Assembly: GCA_023953845.1 (NCBI GenBank)
Contig: JAMLJC010000001.1
Location: forward strand, 2,108,001 to 2,172,000
Origin: Rhizobiaceae bacterium
GTDB taxonomy: Bacteria > Pseudomonadota > Alphaproteobacteria > Rhizobiales > Rhizobiaceae
DNA: 64,000 nt
Direction of reading: 5' to 3'
The notes under the pieces are model-generated. The model was given only the letters and a program-made list of their open reading frames with translations. It had not been told where the DNA came from and made no database searches. Position numbers and translations under genes: made by a program. Positions 26,721-37,427 of this stretch are shown here, in pieces. Positions within the stretch are counted from its first letter, which is position 1. Each line of letters starts with the position of its first letter.

Positions 26721-28286
26721 TTATATCCTGTCGATCTGCTGCCGGTGCCGATGCATTTCGAGGAAGATGCGGTAGTCGCGCTCGTAGGCCGCGCCGGTGG
26801 GATCGCCGTCGCGCGGCGTTGCCGGCTTGCCCATCGCGCGCGCCGCCGCGCCCAGGTTCTCGTGCAGGCCGCCCGCCGCCGCCGCGGCCATCGCCGTGCC
26901 GAGCAGCACTGCTTCCGGCGCTGCCGATTGCATGACGCGGCAGCCGAGCGCGTTGGCGTAGAGCTCCATCATCAGCGGATTCTTCAGATGGCCGCCCGCA
27001 ATATGGAGCGTGGTGATCTCGCGTCCCGCCTGCCGCAGGGCGTCGAGAATGTGGCGGATGCCGAGGGCGATCGCCACGCAGGTCCGCCAGTAGAGCCGGC
27101 AGAGGCTGTCGAAGGACGTGTCGAGCGCCAGTCCGTGCACGACGCCCAGCGCGCGGGCGTCGCCGAAGGGCGCGCGATTGCCGTGGAAATCCGGCAGCAC
27201 ATGCAGGCGGCCGGCGAAGTCCGCGCCTTCCAGCAGGCGGAGGGTACCGATCCGCTCCGCGATCCGCCGGTGCGTCGCCGCGTTGGGCTCCATGCCGCGC
27301 AGGCGTATCATGTGGTCCAGCAGCGCCCCGCTCACCGACTGTCCGGCCTCGCTCATCCACAGGCCGGGCAGGGCGGCGTCCGGAAACGGACCCCAGACCG
27401 CGCCGAAATGGGTCGGCGCGGCGGAGGCGAACATCACGCAGCTCGACGTGCCGGCGATCAGCGCGGCATGCGTTTCGAGGTCGCGCGCCGGCAGATAGCC
27501 GAGCTTGCCGAGCGCCCCGGCATAGGCGTCGACCATTCTCGCGCCCGCCAGGCAGCCCGTCGTCAGGCCGAGGGTGGCGGCTGCTTCGGGCGTCAGCGTG
27601 CCGAGGGGGCTGCCGACCGCCACGGCGCCGGCGGAAAGGCCCGCCCGTTCCGCCATGTCGGAAATGCCGAGCGTTTCGAGCAGTTCGGCGGGCCAACCGC
27701 CCGGCATGTCCCGCCGCCAGTTCCATTTGCAGGCCAGCGTGCTTTGCGAGCGTGCGCCGCTGCCGCTTGCCCTGAAGGCGAGGAAGTCGCTCAGGTCGAA
27801 GATGCCGTGCGCCGCGTTCCACGTCTCCGGGAGCCGGCGCTTCAGCCACATCAGCTTCGGGATCTGCATCTCCGGCGGCATGGTGCCGCCGACGGCGGCA
27901 AGGGCGGGGTGGCGCGTCGCGGTCGCTTCGCCGGCCTCCTCCAGCGCGCGGTGGTCGAGCCAGACGATGGTGTCCCAGCGCCGTTCGCCGTCGGGCGATA
28001 CGGGAAGCTGTCCGCCCCCGGCGTCCCGCACCACCAGCGAGCAGGTCGCGTCGAAAGCGATGGCGCGGACATCCTCCGGCGCCGCGCCGGAGGTCTCGCG
28101 CGCGGCGCGCACCGCCGCGCCGACCGCCTTCCATATCTGTTCGGAATCGTGCTCGGCCTCGCCGGGCCGCACCTGCCGCATCTCGATCGCCGCGTCGTCG
28201 CGGCCGAGCAGATTGCCTTCGGTGTCGAAGATGCCGGCGCGGGCGGAGCCCGTTCCCACGTCGACGGCGCAGACGACGGGCCGCAT
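26721..28286 (-). CDS. FGGY-family carbohydrate kinase (D-ribulokinase-like)
   Basis: A 521-residue sugar kinase. N-terminal ATPase loop AVDVGTGSARAGIF, substrate-domain signatures FDLSDFLAF and STLACKWNW, and the C-terminal ATP site TLHIAGGHLKNPLMMELYAN. The overall pattern (DATCSLVV, GSPLGTLTPEAA, MVDAYAGALG) resembles the ribulokinase branch that includes human FGGY more than xylulokinase. Start overlaps the stop of the HAD gene (ATGA). Last gene of the polyol operon starting at 35830; likely phosphorylates the ketose made by the operon's dehydrogenases. Confidence 0.85.
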   Translation of the reverse strand: MRPVVCAVDVGTGSARAGIFDTEGNLLGRDDAAIEMRQVRPGEAEHDSEQIWKAVGAAVRAARETSGAAPEDVRAIAFDATCSLVVRDAGGGQLPVSPDGERRWDTIVWLDHRALEEAGEATATRHPALAAVGGTMPPEMQIPKLMWLKRRLPETWNAAHGIFDLSDFLAFRASGSGARSQSTLACKWNWRRDMPGGWPAELLETLGISDMAERAGLSAGAVAVGSPLGTLTPEAAATLGLTTGCLAGARMVDAYAGALGKLGYLPARDLETHAALIAGTSSCVMFASAAPTHFGAVWGPFPDAALPGLWMSEAGQSVSGALLDHMIRLRGMEPNAATHRRIAERIGTLRLLEGADFAGRLHVLPDFHGNRAPFGDARALGVVHGLALDTSFDSLCRLYWRTCVAIALGIRHILDALRQAGREITTLHIAGGHLKNPLMMELYANALGCRVMQSAAPEAVLLGTAMAAAAAGGLHENLGAAARAMGKPATPRDGDPTGAAYERDYRIFLEMHRHRQQIDRI

Positions 28287-28957
28287 CACGGGTTTTCTTG
28301 GGCGCCGCGTCCGGCGAGCAGGCCGGGCAGCCGGCGCATGTCGTCGAAGATCAGGTCGGGACCCAGCGCGGCGAGATCGTCGCGGAAGCCGGGCCGGGCG
28401 GCATGCAGGCCGCCGGTGAAGGCGAAGACCCGCATTCCCGCGCTCCTGGCCGCCGCGATCCCGGCCGGGCTGTCCTCGATCACGATGCAGTCCTCGGGGG
28501 CATGGCCCATGTCGCGGGCGGCATGCAGGAAAAGATCCGGAAAGGGCTTTCCGCGTTTCACCATGGTGGCACTGTATATATGCGGCTCCAGCACTTCCAG
28601 CAGGCCGGTCACCCGGAGCGACAGGCGGATGCGGTCGGGCTGGCTCGACGATGCGACGCAGCACGCCGCGTCGAGCCGCTTCAGCGCCTCGCCTATGCCG
28701 GGTATCGGCGTGAGCTCGGCCTCGAAGCGGTGGAAGAGTTCAGCCCGCACCTGCTCCAGATGCGCGTCGGTGAAGACCAGCCCGAACTCGGCATGCAGCA
28801 TCTCGGCGATGGTCGCCATGCTCTTGCCGAGGAAGCGGTCATAGGCTTCGCCCTCCGTCATCGCCACGCCGCTTCCGGCCAGCACGCCGCGCAGCACCGC
28901 GATCGAGATCGGCTCGCTGTCGACCAGCACGCCGTCGCAGTCGAAGATGACGAGCAT
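28286..28957 (-). CDS. HAD-superfamily phosphatase (CbbY/beta-phosphoglucomutase-like)
   Basis: A 223-residue HAD hydrolase: motif I FDCDGVLVDSEP with nucleophile and acid Asp residues (residues 5-7 region), motif II SSS, motif III Lys in VKRGKPFPDLF, motif IV IEDSPAGIAAA. Small helical cap of the sugar-phosphatase type. Its stop overlaps the kinase start, so it belongs to the polyol operon; rhizobial smo/mtl operons often carry such a phosphatase, probably for housekeeping of sugar phosphates. Confidence 0.85.
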   Translation of the reverse strand: MLVIFDCDGVLVDSEPISIAVLRGVLAGSGVAMTEGEAYDRFLGKSMATIAEMLHAEFGLVFTDAHLEQVRAELFHRFEAELTPIPGIGEALKRLDAACCVASSSQPDRIRLSLRVTGLLEVLEPHIYSATMVKRGKPFPDLFLHAARDMGHAPEDCIVIEDSPAGIAAARSAGMRVFAFTGGLHAARPGFRDDLAALGPDLIFDDMRRLPGLLAGRGAQENP

Positions 28958-29003
28958 CCTACACGCCCCTCCCAGGCTTGTGTGCCTCCCGGCGCGACTT
29001 CGG

Positions 29004-29124
29004 GATTCGGGTCAGGCCGTGACGAAAACAAAGAGAGTCGAGCACCGGAGCGGAGCGTACATTTTCGCACGTGAGCACCGGAAGCGCAGGCTCTCTTTGT
29101 TTGCAGGCAGGCATCACCCGAATC
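29004..29124. repeat. Nested palindromic intergenic repeat
   Basis: Outer arms GATTCGGGT (29004-29012) and ACCCGAATC (29116-29124) enclose inner arms AACAAAGAGAG and CTCTCTTTGTTT and two related GAGCACCGGA-type half repeats. The element ends exactly at the stop codon of the SDR gene on the minus strand. It separates the SDR and HAD genes inside the operon. Confidence 0.65.
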
Positions 29125-29916
29125 TCAAATCGTCCGCAGCATGCCGCCATCGACGTGATAGGTCGAGCCGACCGAATAGCTCGCCCGGTCGGAGCAGAGG
29201 AAGACGAAGAAGTTTGCCAGCTCCTCCACCGTGCCGAAGCGCTTGATCGGCGCGTGCTCGTCGGCGACGGACTGGAGATAGGCCTGATAGTCGCCGCCGC
29301 TGTCGGCGGTGAGCTGCCTGGCCGTCTTCACCCAGTCCGGCGTCAGGATCAGGCCGGGATTGACGGTGTTGACGCGGATATTGTCTCTTATCACCTCGTT
29401 GGCGAGGTTCTTCGAGAACATCAGCAGCGCCGCCTTGGTGACGTTGTAGATCGGCTCGTACCAGAGCGGCTGCACGGCGCAGATCGAGGCATTGTGCAGG
29501 ATCGCGCCGCCGCCGCGTTCCCGCATCATCGGCACGAAGCCGCGCGCGAGCCGCACCGCCGCCATGACGTGCAGCTCCCAATAGGCCTGCCACTTCTCGT
29601 CGGGGGCGTCCATGATCGTCTCGTTGGAGCCGGTGCCGGCATTGTTGACGAGGATGTCGGCCCCGCCGAACTCCTTTCGCGCCGCCGCCACCAGCGTGTC
29701 CGCGCCCTCGACCGTCGCCACGTCGCAGGCGACGGCCAGCGTGCGGACGCCGAACGCATCGGCGATGCGCTTCGCCTCGCTTTCGAGCCTTTCCCCGCCG
29801 CGCGCCGCCATGACGACATGCGCGCCCTCCCGCGCGAACGCTTCCGCGACGCCGAGTCCGATGCCGACGCTCGCGCCGGTGATGGCGGCCACCTTGCCGC
29901 GCAGTCCGAGATCCAT
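29125..29916 (-). CDS. Short-chain dehydrogenase/reductase of the polyol operon
   Basis: A 263-residue classical SDR: cofactor motif TGASVGIG (residues 14-21), NNAG at about 91-94, catalytic Ser in NASICAV and Tyr-x3-Lys as YNVTKAA, and the C-terminal SVGSTYHVDGGM. Located between mannitol dehydrogenase and the sugar phosphatase, so it probably oxidises a polyol or sugar to a ketose. It occupies the place of SmoS in characterised sorbitol operons, but I cannot assign sorbitol specificity. Confidence 0.88.
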   Translation of the reverse strand: MDLGLRGKVAAITGASVGIGLGVAEAFAREGAHVVMAARGGERLESEAKRIADAFGVRTLAVACDVATVEGADTLVAAARKEFGGADILVNNAGTGSNETIMDAPDEKWQAYWELHVMAAVRLARGFVPMMRERGGGAILHNASICAVQPLWYEPIYNVTKAALLMFSKNLANEVIRDNIRVNTVNPGLILTPDWVKTARQLTADSGGDYQAYLQSVADEHAPIKRFGTVEELANFFVFLCSDRASYSVGSTYHVDGGMLRTI

Positions 29917-29981
29917 GCTGTCCTCCGCTCCTCCGTTGCCGCGACGCTACCGCAGTGCGCCGCCGGGTGGAAGCGGCGATG

Positions 29982-31454
29982 TCAGGAGGCAAGGTAGCGC
30001 GTCAGCACATTCGCCGTGCCGTCCGCCCAGAGCGCCTTGAGATGCCGCGCGAAGGCCGCCTCGAAGACCGGCGAGCGGCCGACCGCGCCGTAGATGTCGT
30101 CCATCGCCAGCCATGCCCGCGCATCGTCGCGCGCCGCCTTCGAGGTCCGCACCAGCCTGTCCCAGTTCGGATCGTTCGGCTCGATCGCCGCGCCCGATTC
30201 CGTGGTGCCGTGGCAGTAGCGGCACCAGAACGCCGATTCCAGCGCCAGCCCCTCGACCGAAGCGCCGGCTTCCAGCCGGTCGGCGATGGTCGGGATGATG
30301 AATTTCGGCTGCCGGTTCGAGCCGTCGAGGCAGAGCCGGCGGATCGTGTCGCCGATCTTCGGATTGGAGAAACGCCGCTCGATCAGCGCGCGATAGTCCT
30401 CCAGCGATGTTCCCGGCACGGTCGGGACGGTCGGGATGATCTCCTCGACATGCAGCTTCTTCAGAAATCCCCGCACCAGCGGGTTCTCCATCCCCTCATG
30501 CACGAAATGGATGTCCATCAGCCCGGACGGATAGGCGATCGCCGCGTGCCCGCCATTGAGGATGCGGATCTTCATCAGCTCGAAGGGCGACACGTCGTCA
30601 ACGAACTGCACGCCGACCGTCTCCAGCGCCGGACGGCCGAGCGGAAAGTCGTCCTCCAGCACCCATTGCATGAAGGGCTCGCAGAACACCGGCCAGCCGT
30701 CCTCGACGCCGAACTCGCGCGCCAGAATCTGCCGCTCGCGGTCGGTCGTCGCCGGCGTGATGCGGTCGACCATGCCGTTGGGGAAGGCGACGTTCTCCTT
30801 CACCCAGTCCGCGAAGGCCGGGTCCGAGAGCCGCGCCAGCCCGCACACCGTGTCGCGCGTCACATGGCCGTTATGGGGGATGTTGTCGCAGCACATCACG
30901 GTGAAGGGCGGCGTGCCCTCGGCCCTGCGCCGCTTCAGCCCCGCGAGGATCAGCCCGAACACCGTCCGCGGCGCCTCCGGTTTCCCTGCGTCCCCGACGA
31001 TCGCCGGATGCGCCGGGTCGAAACGCCCGGTCGCCGCGTCGATGAAATAGCCGCCCTCGGTGATGGTCATCGAGACGATGCGGATCGCCGGATCGGCGAG
31101 CTTCGCCACGATCGCCGCCCCGTCGCCCGGCGTCAGGAAATCTACCATCGCGCCGGTGACGCGCGCCCCCATATGGCCGGTGTCCTGCTCGACCACCGTC
31201 GTCAGCCAGTCCTGCGCCTGCAAAAGGTCGCGGCCCCGCTTTTCGGCCTCGAACACGCCCGCGCCGACGATCGCCCAGTCGCGGTCCCGCCCGGCGTTGA
31301 ACAGCGCGTCGAGATAGACGGCCTGATGCGCCCGGTGAAAATTGCCGACGCCGAAATGCAGGATGCCGGCGCTGAGGTCGGCGGCGCGGTAGGACGGCCG
31401 CGCGACCTTCGCCGGCAGGCTTTCCAGATTGGCGGCGGAGAGCTTCGTGGTCAT
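29982..31454 (-). CDS. mtlK: Mannitol 2-dehydrogenase family protein
   Basis: A 490-residue long-chain polyol dehydrogenase that oxidises D-mannitol, or in close relatives D-arabinitol or D-sorbitol, to the ketose with NAD. N-terminal nucleotide motif ILHFGVGNFHRAHQAVY; catalytic-region signature KIRILNGGHAAIAYPSG with the essential lysine, and the DNIPHNG segment. Length is typical. Between the transporter ATPase and SDR genes on the same strand. Confidence 0.92.
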   Translation of the reverse strand: MTTKLSAANLESLPAKVARPSYRAADLSAGILHFGVGNFHRAHQAVYLDALFNAGRDRDWAIVGAGVFEAEKRGRDLLQAQDWLTTVVEQDTGHMGARVTGAMVDFLTPGDGAAIVAKLADPAIRIVSMTITEGGYFIDAATGRFDPAHPAIVGDAGKPEAPRTVFGLILAGLKRRRAEGTPPFTVMCCDNIPHNGHVTRDTVCGLARLSDPAFADWVKENVAFPNGMVDRITPATTDRERQILAREFGVEDGWPVFCEPFMQWVLEDDFPLGRPALETVGVQFVDDVSPFELMKIRILNGGHAAIAYPSGLMDIHFVHEGMENPLVRGFLKKLHVEEIIPTVPTVPGTSLEDYRALIERRFSNPKIGDTIRRLCLDGSNRQPKFIIPTIADRLEAGASVEGLALESAFWCRYCHGTTESGAAIEPNDPNWDRLVRTSKAARDDARAWLAMDDIYGAVGRSPVFEAAFARHLKALWADGTANVLTRYLAS

Positions 31455-31487
31455 GCTACGCGACCCTTTTCATGGACGTGCTCACGT

Positions 31488-32492
<1,005 letters not shown>

Positions 32493-32512
32493 GGTTTCTT
32501 CCCCGGGGATTG

Positions 32513-33337
<825 letters not shown>

Positions 33338-33380
33338 GTCAAAGCTCCCTGTCTGCCGGATCGGACGCGGCGACGACGAC

Positions 33381-33480
33381 CCCCTCCCCCTTGTGGGGAG
33401 GGATAAAGGGTGGGGGTAGGAAGGGCACGCCTTGCGCGGCGGAACCCCTAACCCTGACCCCTCCCCGCAAGGGGGAGGGG
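33381..33480. repeat. REP-like palindrome between smoG and smoF
   Basis: Two 22-bp arms (33381-33402 and 33459-33480), each rich in CCCTCCCC/GGGGAGGG, are inverted complements with one mismatch. The element lies inside an operon between cotranscribed permease genes, where such repeats can modulate mRNA stability. Confidence 0.65.
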
Positions 33481-33504
33481 AACACGGAGACGAAGCGCTT
33501 CATC

Positions 33505-34377
33505 TCACTTGTCCAGATTCTTGCCGACCGCCCGCATGACGAAGAAGGCGACGATGTTGGCGAGGATGACGGCGATGATGCCGCCGGCGGAAGCCTGGCC
33601 GATTTTGAATTCGAGCAGCGCCTTCTGGTAGACGAGGAAGGGCAGGTTGGTGGACGCATAGCCCGGGCCGCCATTGGTGGTGACGAGGATTTCCGCGTAG
33701 ACGCCGAGCAGGAAGATCGTCTGGATCAGCACCACCACGGTGATGGCGCGCATGAGATGCGGCAGCGTCAGGTACCAGAAGCGGCTGAGCACGCCGGCGC
33801 CGTCCATTTCCGCCGCTTCCTTCTGCTCGCCGTCGAGCGACTGCAAAGAGGTGAGCAGGATGAGCGTCGCGAAGGGCAGCCATTGCCAGGCCACGATGAG
33901 GATGATCGAGAACAGCGGCAGCTGCGCGAACCAGTCGACCGGTTGCAGCCCGAAGAAGCGCGCTATGTCGGCCAGCACGCCGTAGCCCGGATGCATGATC
34001 ATGTTCTTCCAGACCAGCGCCGCGACGGGCGGCATGACGAAGAACGGCGAGATGACGAGGATGCGCACGATCCCCTGTCCCCACATCGGCTGGTCGAGCA
34101 GCAGCGCCAGCAGGATGCCGCCGACGATGGTGATGGCGAGCACGCTGACGACGATGAGCAGCGTGTTGACGATCGAGGCGAGGAAAGCGGGATTGCTGAA
34201 GAACAGCGTGTAGTTGGAGAAGCCGACGAAGCCGTCCCGTATGGGGTTCAGCGGATTGTACTGCTGGAAGGAGAACCACAGCGTGAAGGCGAGCGGCACG
34301 ATCATCCAGATGAACAGGAGGATGACGGACGGCGCGATCATGAAGCGCGCGAGCGAGCTGGTCTGTCTGGTGGCCAT
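33505..34377 (-). CDS. smoF: Polyol ABC transporter permease
   Basis: A 290-residue MalF-type permease with about six membrane segments, the FSNYTLFF loop and the EAA motif EAAEMDGAGVLSRFWYLTLPHL. Second gene of the operon after the binding protein. Length matches rhizobial SmoF proteins. Confidence 0.92.
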   Translation of the reverse strand: MATRQTSSLARFMIAPSVILLFIWMIVPLAFTLWFSFQQYNPLNPIRDGFVGFSNYTLFFSNPAFLASIVNTLLIVVSVLAITIVGGILLALLLDQPMWGQGIVRILVISPFFVMPPVAALVWKNMIMHPGYGVLADIARFFGLQPVDWFAQLPLFSIILIVAWQWLPFATLILLTSLQSLDGEQKEAAEMDGAGVLSRFWYLTLPHLMRAITVVVLIQTIFLLGVYAEILVTTNGGPGYASTNLPFLVYQKALLEFKIGQASAGGIIAVILANIVAFFVMRAVGKNLDK

Positions 34378-34522
34378 GGTCTCGTTCCCAGATGATTGAG
34401 CCGGGTTCGTTGCCGGTACATCGATCGACTGCGCTGCACGACTACAGCGAGACGGCTTGTCGTGAATCTCCCCAAAAACCGGCCGCCCGGTTTCCCGGAC
34501 GGCCGAGGCACTGGGAGGCGCC

Positions 34523-35830
34523 TTACTGGATATAACCGCCCTCGGTCATGGCCGCGGTCGCCGCGTCCTGAGCCTGCTTGAGCGCGTCGTCGACGGACAT
34601 CTGGCCTGCGAGCGCGGCGGAGAAGAGCTGGCCGACGGTGGTGCCCAGTCCCTGGAATTCGGGGATGGCGACGAACTGGACGCCGGTATACGGCACCGGC
34701 TTGACGGTCGGCTTGGTCGGGTCGGCGGCGTTGATGGAGTCAAGCGTCATCTTCGCGAAGGGCGCCGCCTTCTGGTATTCGGGGTTGTTGTAGAGCGAGG
34801 TGCGCGTGCCGGGCGGCACGTTCGCCCAGCCTTCCTTCGAGGCCACGAGTTCGAGATAGGCCTTGCTGGTCGCCCAGGACACGAACTTCTCGGCGGACGC
34901 CGCCTTCTGCGAACCGGCCGGGATCGCCAGCGACCAGGCCCACAGCCAGTTGCCGCGCTTGCCGAGGCCGGTGTCGGGAGCCAGCGCATAGCCCACCTTG
35001 TCGGCGACGGTCGAGTTCTTCGGGTCGGACACGAAGGAAGCCGCCACCGTGGCGTCGATCCACATGCCGCACTTGCCCTGCTGGAACAGCGCCAGGTTCT
35101 CGTTGAAGCCGTTCGACGATGCGCCCTGCGGGCCGGCGTCCTTCATCAGGTTGACATAGGTCTCCAGTGTCGTCTTCCACTCGGGCTGATCGAAATGCGG
35201 CTTCCACTCCTCGTCGAACCAGCGGGCGCCGAACGAGTTGGACATAGCGGTCAGGAAGGCCATGTTCTCGCCCCAGCCGGCCTTGCCGCGCAGGCAGATG
35301 CCGTTGACGTCCGCATTGTCGGCCTTGATCTTGCGGGCGGCCTCGCCGATGAAGTCCCAGGTCGGCGCGTCGGGCATGGTCAGCCCGGACTTCTCGAACA
35401 GGTCCTTGCGGTACATGACGAAGGACGACTCGCCGTAGAACGGCGCGGCGTAGAGCTTGCCGTCGGCCGACAGGCCGCCGCGGATCGCCGGGATGATGTC
35501 GTCGACGTCGTAGTCGGCGCCGAGATTGTCGAGCGGCAGCAGCCATTGCTGCTTGGCCCAGATCGGAACCTCGTAGGTGCCGATCGTCATCACGTCGTAC
35601 TGGCCGCCCTTGGTGGCGATGTCGGTCGTGACGCGCTCGCGCAGCACGTTCTCCTCCAGCGTCACCCAGTTGAGCTGGATGTCCGGGTTCTTGGCGGTGA
35701 AGTCGTCCGTCAGCTTCTGCATGCGGATCATGTCGCCATTGTTCACCGTGGCGATGGTGATGGTCTCCGCATGGGCGGCGAAAGCGAGCAGGCTGGCGGT
35801 CGCGCCCAGTACGAGCGTCCTGATGTTCAT
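34523..35830 (-). CDS. smoE: Polyol (sorbitol/mannitol) ABC transporter substrate-binding protein
   Basis: A 435-residue periplasmic protein with a signal peptide ending AAHAETITIA. The sequence closely follows the rhizobial SmoE pattern: TIATVNNGDMIRMQ, GTYEVPIWAKQQWLLPLDNLG, APFYGESSFVMYRKDLFEK, CGMWIDATVAASFV. GGGAGGAA precedes the ATG at 35830; an in-frame ATG at 35890 would place the start inside the operator region and is rejected. It heads the operon smoE-smoF-smoG-smoK-mtlK-SDR-HAD-FGGY. Two dyads resembling the site upstream of the SorC regulator gene lie 26-60 bases upstream. Confidence 0.92.
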   Translation of the reverse strand: MNIRTLVLGATASLLAFAAHAETITIATVNNGDMIRMQKLTDDFTAKNPDIQLNWVTLEENVLRERVTTDIATKGGQYDVMTIGTYEVPIWAKQQWLLPLDNLGADYDVDDIIPAIRGGLSADGKLYAAPFYGESSFVMYRKDLFEKSGLTMPDAPTWDFIGEAARKIKADNADVNGICLRGKAGWGENMAFLTAMSNSFGARWFDEEWKPHFDQPEWKTTLETYVNLMKDAGPQGASSNGFNENLALFQQGKCGMWIDATVAASFVSDPKNSTVADKVGYALAPDTGLGKRGNWLWAWSLAIPAGSQKAASAEKFVSWATSKAYLELVASKEGWANVPPGTRTSLYNNPEYQKAAPFAKMTLDSINAADPTKPTVKPVPYTGVQFVAIPEFQGLGTTVGQLFSAALAGQMSVDDALKQAQDAATAAMTEGGYIQ

Positions 35831-35855
35831 CTGAAATTCCTCCCGAAAACTTGTA

Positions 35856-35889
35856 GTGAGCAAATGCCTCACATAAGAGCAATTACTCA
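35856..35889. promoter_or_regulatory. Two SorC-type operator-like dyads upstream of smoE
   Basis: GTGAGCAAATGCCTCAC (35856-35872) is a perfect 5-bp-arm dyad and GAGCAATTACTCA (35877-35889) a second, overlapping in style with the site before the SorC regulator gene (TGAGCAATTGTTCA). Position 26-60 bases before the smoE start fits control by that regulator. Confidence 0.6.
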
Positions 35890-36015
35890 CTTTGAATGAA
35901 TTATGTCAACGCGAATTCGTTGCTGCAGTGCAGCAGCGTTCGGGCGGCATCGCGCGCGCCGGCGCGTGGCGAGAGGGATGTGGACGGCAGGCGCGGGAAG
36001 TCCGGGAGAACGACA

Positions 36016-36052
36016 TTGAACACTGTTCAAAAATCGCTTGAACAGTGTTCAA
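36016..36052. promoter_or_regulatory. Tandem near-identical 15-bp palindromes (operator-like)
   Basis: TTGAACACTGTTCAA (36016-36030) and TTGAACAGTGTTCAA (36038-36052) are each palindromic about one central base and lie 22 bp apart centre to centre, two helical turns. Together they also form one long inverted repeat. They sit between the end of the LysR gene and the smoE promoter, with no obvious gene start to control. Confidence 0.6.
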
Positions 36053-36105
36053 TCGGCCTTTCCGGCGCCCTCAAGGGTATGGAAATGCATTCGCCGGACG
36101 TGCTT

Positions 36106-37017
36106 TCAGGCCTCGTCCGCGCTGTCCGCTGTCCGAAGTTCGGCCAGCAGCCAGTCCCGGAAGGCGCGGATTTTCGGAACGTTGAGGCGCTGTTCGGGAT
36201 AGACGAGCCAGTATGCGTGGCCGTCGTCCGCCACGATGTCGAAGGGCTGGATCAAAGCGCCGTTCGCCAGTTCGGCGGCGAACAGTTTCCGCGTCAGGAT
36301 GGCGACGCCCTGGCCGGCCACGGCGGCCCTGCCTTCATAGGCCTGCGAGCCGAGCTGGCTGCGCGGCCGCCGGGTGAGGTCGTCCTTCACTTCCACTCCT
36401 GCCAGCTCGAACCAGATCGCCCACCATGGATCGCCGGCATCGACGATCGGCAGGCGCAGGAGGTCCGCCGGTTCCCTGACGCCGCCGATCGTCGTGGCGA
36501 GCGCCGGGCTGAGCATCGGCGTGAAATCCGCCAGAAACAGGCGATGCGCCACGAGTCCGGGCCATTCGCCGCTGGCGCCCGTCCTGATGCCGATGTCGAA
36601 ACCTTCCTGCATCAGATCGACCATCCGCGTCGCCGTCTCGACCCGCACCGCGATGTTGGGATGCGAGATCTGGAAGGAGCCGAGCCGGAGCGCCAGCCAG
36701 TTGGCGGCGAAGGTCGGGATGGTGCTGATCGACAGCGTGCCGCGGCCTCCGGTGCGCGCCGCATCGTAGCCGTCCGCGAGCAGGCGGAAGGCTTCCGTCG
36801 CCGCCTTCGACAGCGTCTCGCCGGTCTCCGTCAGCGTCACCCGCCGCGGTCTCCGGATGAAGAGCGGTGAGCCGACCCGCTCCTCCAGCACCTTGATCTG
36901 ATAGCTCACCGCCGCCTGCGTCATCGCCAGTTCCTCGGCGGCGCGGGTGAAGCTCGACAGCCGCGCGGCGGCCTCGAAAGCACGCAGCGCGGCGAGTGGC
37001 GGCAGGACGTTTGGCAT
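36106..37017 (-). CDS. LysR-family transcriptional regulator (GcvA-like)
   Basis: A 303-residue regulator: N-terminal winged helix (residues 1-60) with LPPLAALRAFEAAARLSSFTRAAEELAMTQAAVSYQIKVLEE, linker helix, then a periplasmic-binding-fold effector domain including GRGTLSISTIPTFAANWLALRLGSF. The FTRAAEEL and AAVSYQIK wording is characteristic of the GcvA group. Divergent from a small gene at 37117, its most likely target. Not obviously part of the polyol operon. Confidence 0.9.
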   Translation of the reverse strand: MPNVLPPLAALRAFEAAARLSSFTRAAEELAMTQAAVSYQIKVLEERVGSPLFIRRPRRVTLTETGETLSKAATEAFRLLADGYDAARTGGRGTLSISTIPTFAANWLALRLGSFQISHPNIAVRVETATRMVDLMQEGFDIGIRTGASGEWPGLVAHRLFLADFTPMLSPALATTIGGVREPADLLRLPIVDAGDPWWAIWFELAGVEVKDDLTRRPRSQLGSQAYEGRAAVAGQGVAILTRKLFAAELANGALIQPFDIVADDGHAYWLVYPEQRLNVPKIRAFRDWLLAELRTADSADEA

Positions 37018-37116
37018 AAGGCCTCCTTATCAATCCTACGCGACGTTCAATTGGTCGGCAAGCGTCGGGAGGCGCATATGGACCGCAGGAAGAAATGACG
37101 GTTCAAGGAGACGGTC

Positions 37117-37344
37117 ATGTCCACTTCGATCTTCGCGACGGTTCTCGCCTCGCTCGGCGCTTTCGCCGGAAACCTGATGGACGTTCAGTCCCGCGCCGCA
37201 CATCATTGCGGCGTTGCCCTTGATCCCCGCCAGTTGCCGGATTCGCTTCGGCGCGACATCGGGCTTGCGCCGGGGGAAGACGGTCTCGACGGGCGCGAGA
37301 TCCCGCGCCGGCTTCACGACCGGCATGCGCCGCATGCCATGTAG
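37117..37344 (+). CDS. Small DUF1127/YjiS-like protein
   Basis: A 75-residue protein with a hydrophobic N-terminal third (MSTSIFATVLASLGAFAGNLMD) and a LPDSLRRDIGL motif that matches the L-x-D-x-L-L-x-D-I-G-L core of DUF1127 (YjiS) proteins; in alphaproteobacteria some such proteins affect phosphate uptake or RNA turnover. AAGGAG lies seven bases before the ATG. Divergent from the LysR gene with 99 bases between starts, suggesting LysR control. The length and tail are somewhat atypical. Confidence 0.6.
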   Translation: MSTSIFATVLASLGAFAGNLMDVQSRAAHHCGVALDPRQLPDSLRRDIGLAPGEDGLDGREIPRRLHDRHAPHAM

Positions 37345-37427
37345 GCCGGAAGGCCGCGCTCAGGTCGCCCGCTGGCGTCCTTTCATGTGCGAAGGCATAA
37401 GCCGGATTGTTGCTGTTCGACGGCTGA

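Noticed and set aside
35831..35890. Longer smoE start at 35890
   Set aside because: It would translate through the operator dyads and displace a clean signal peptide; the 35830 start has a strong ribosome site.
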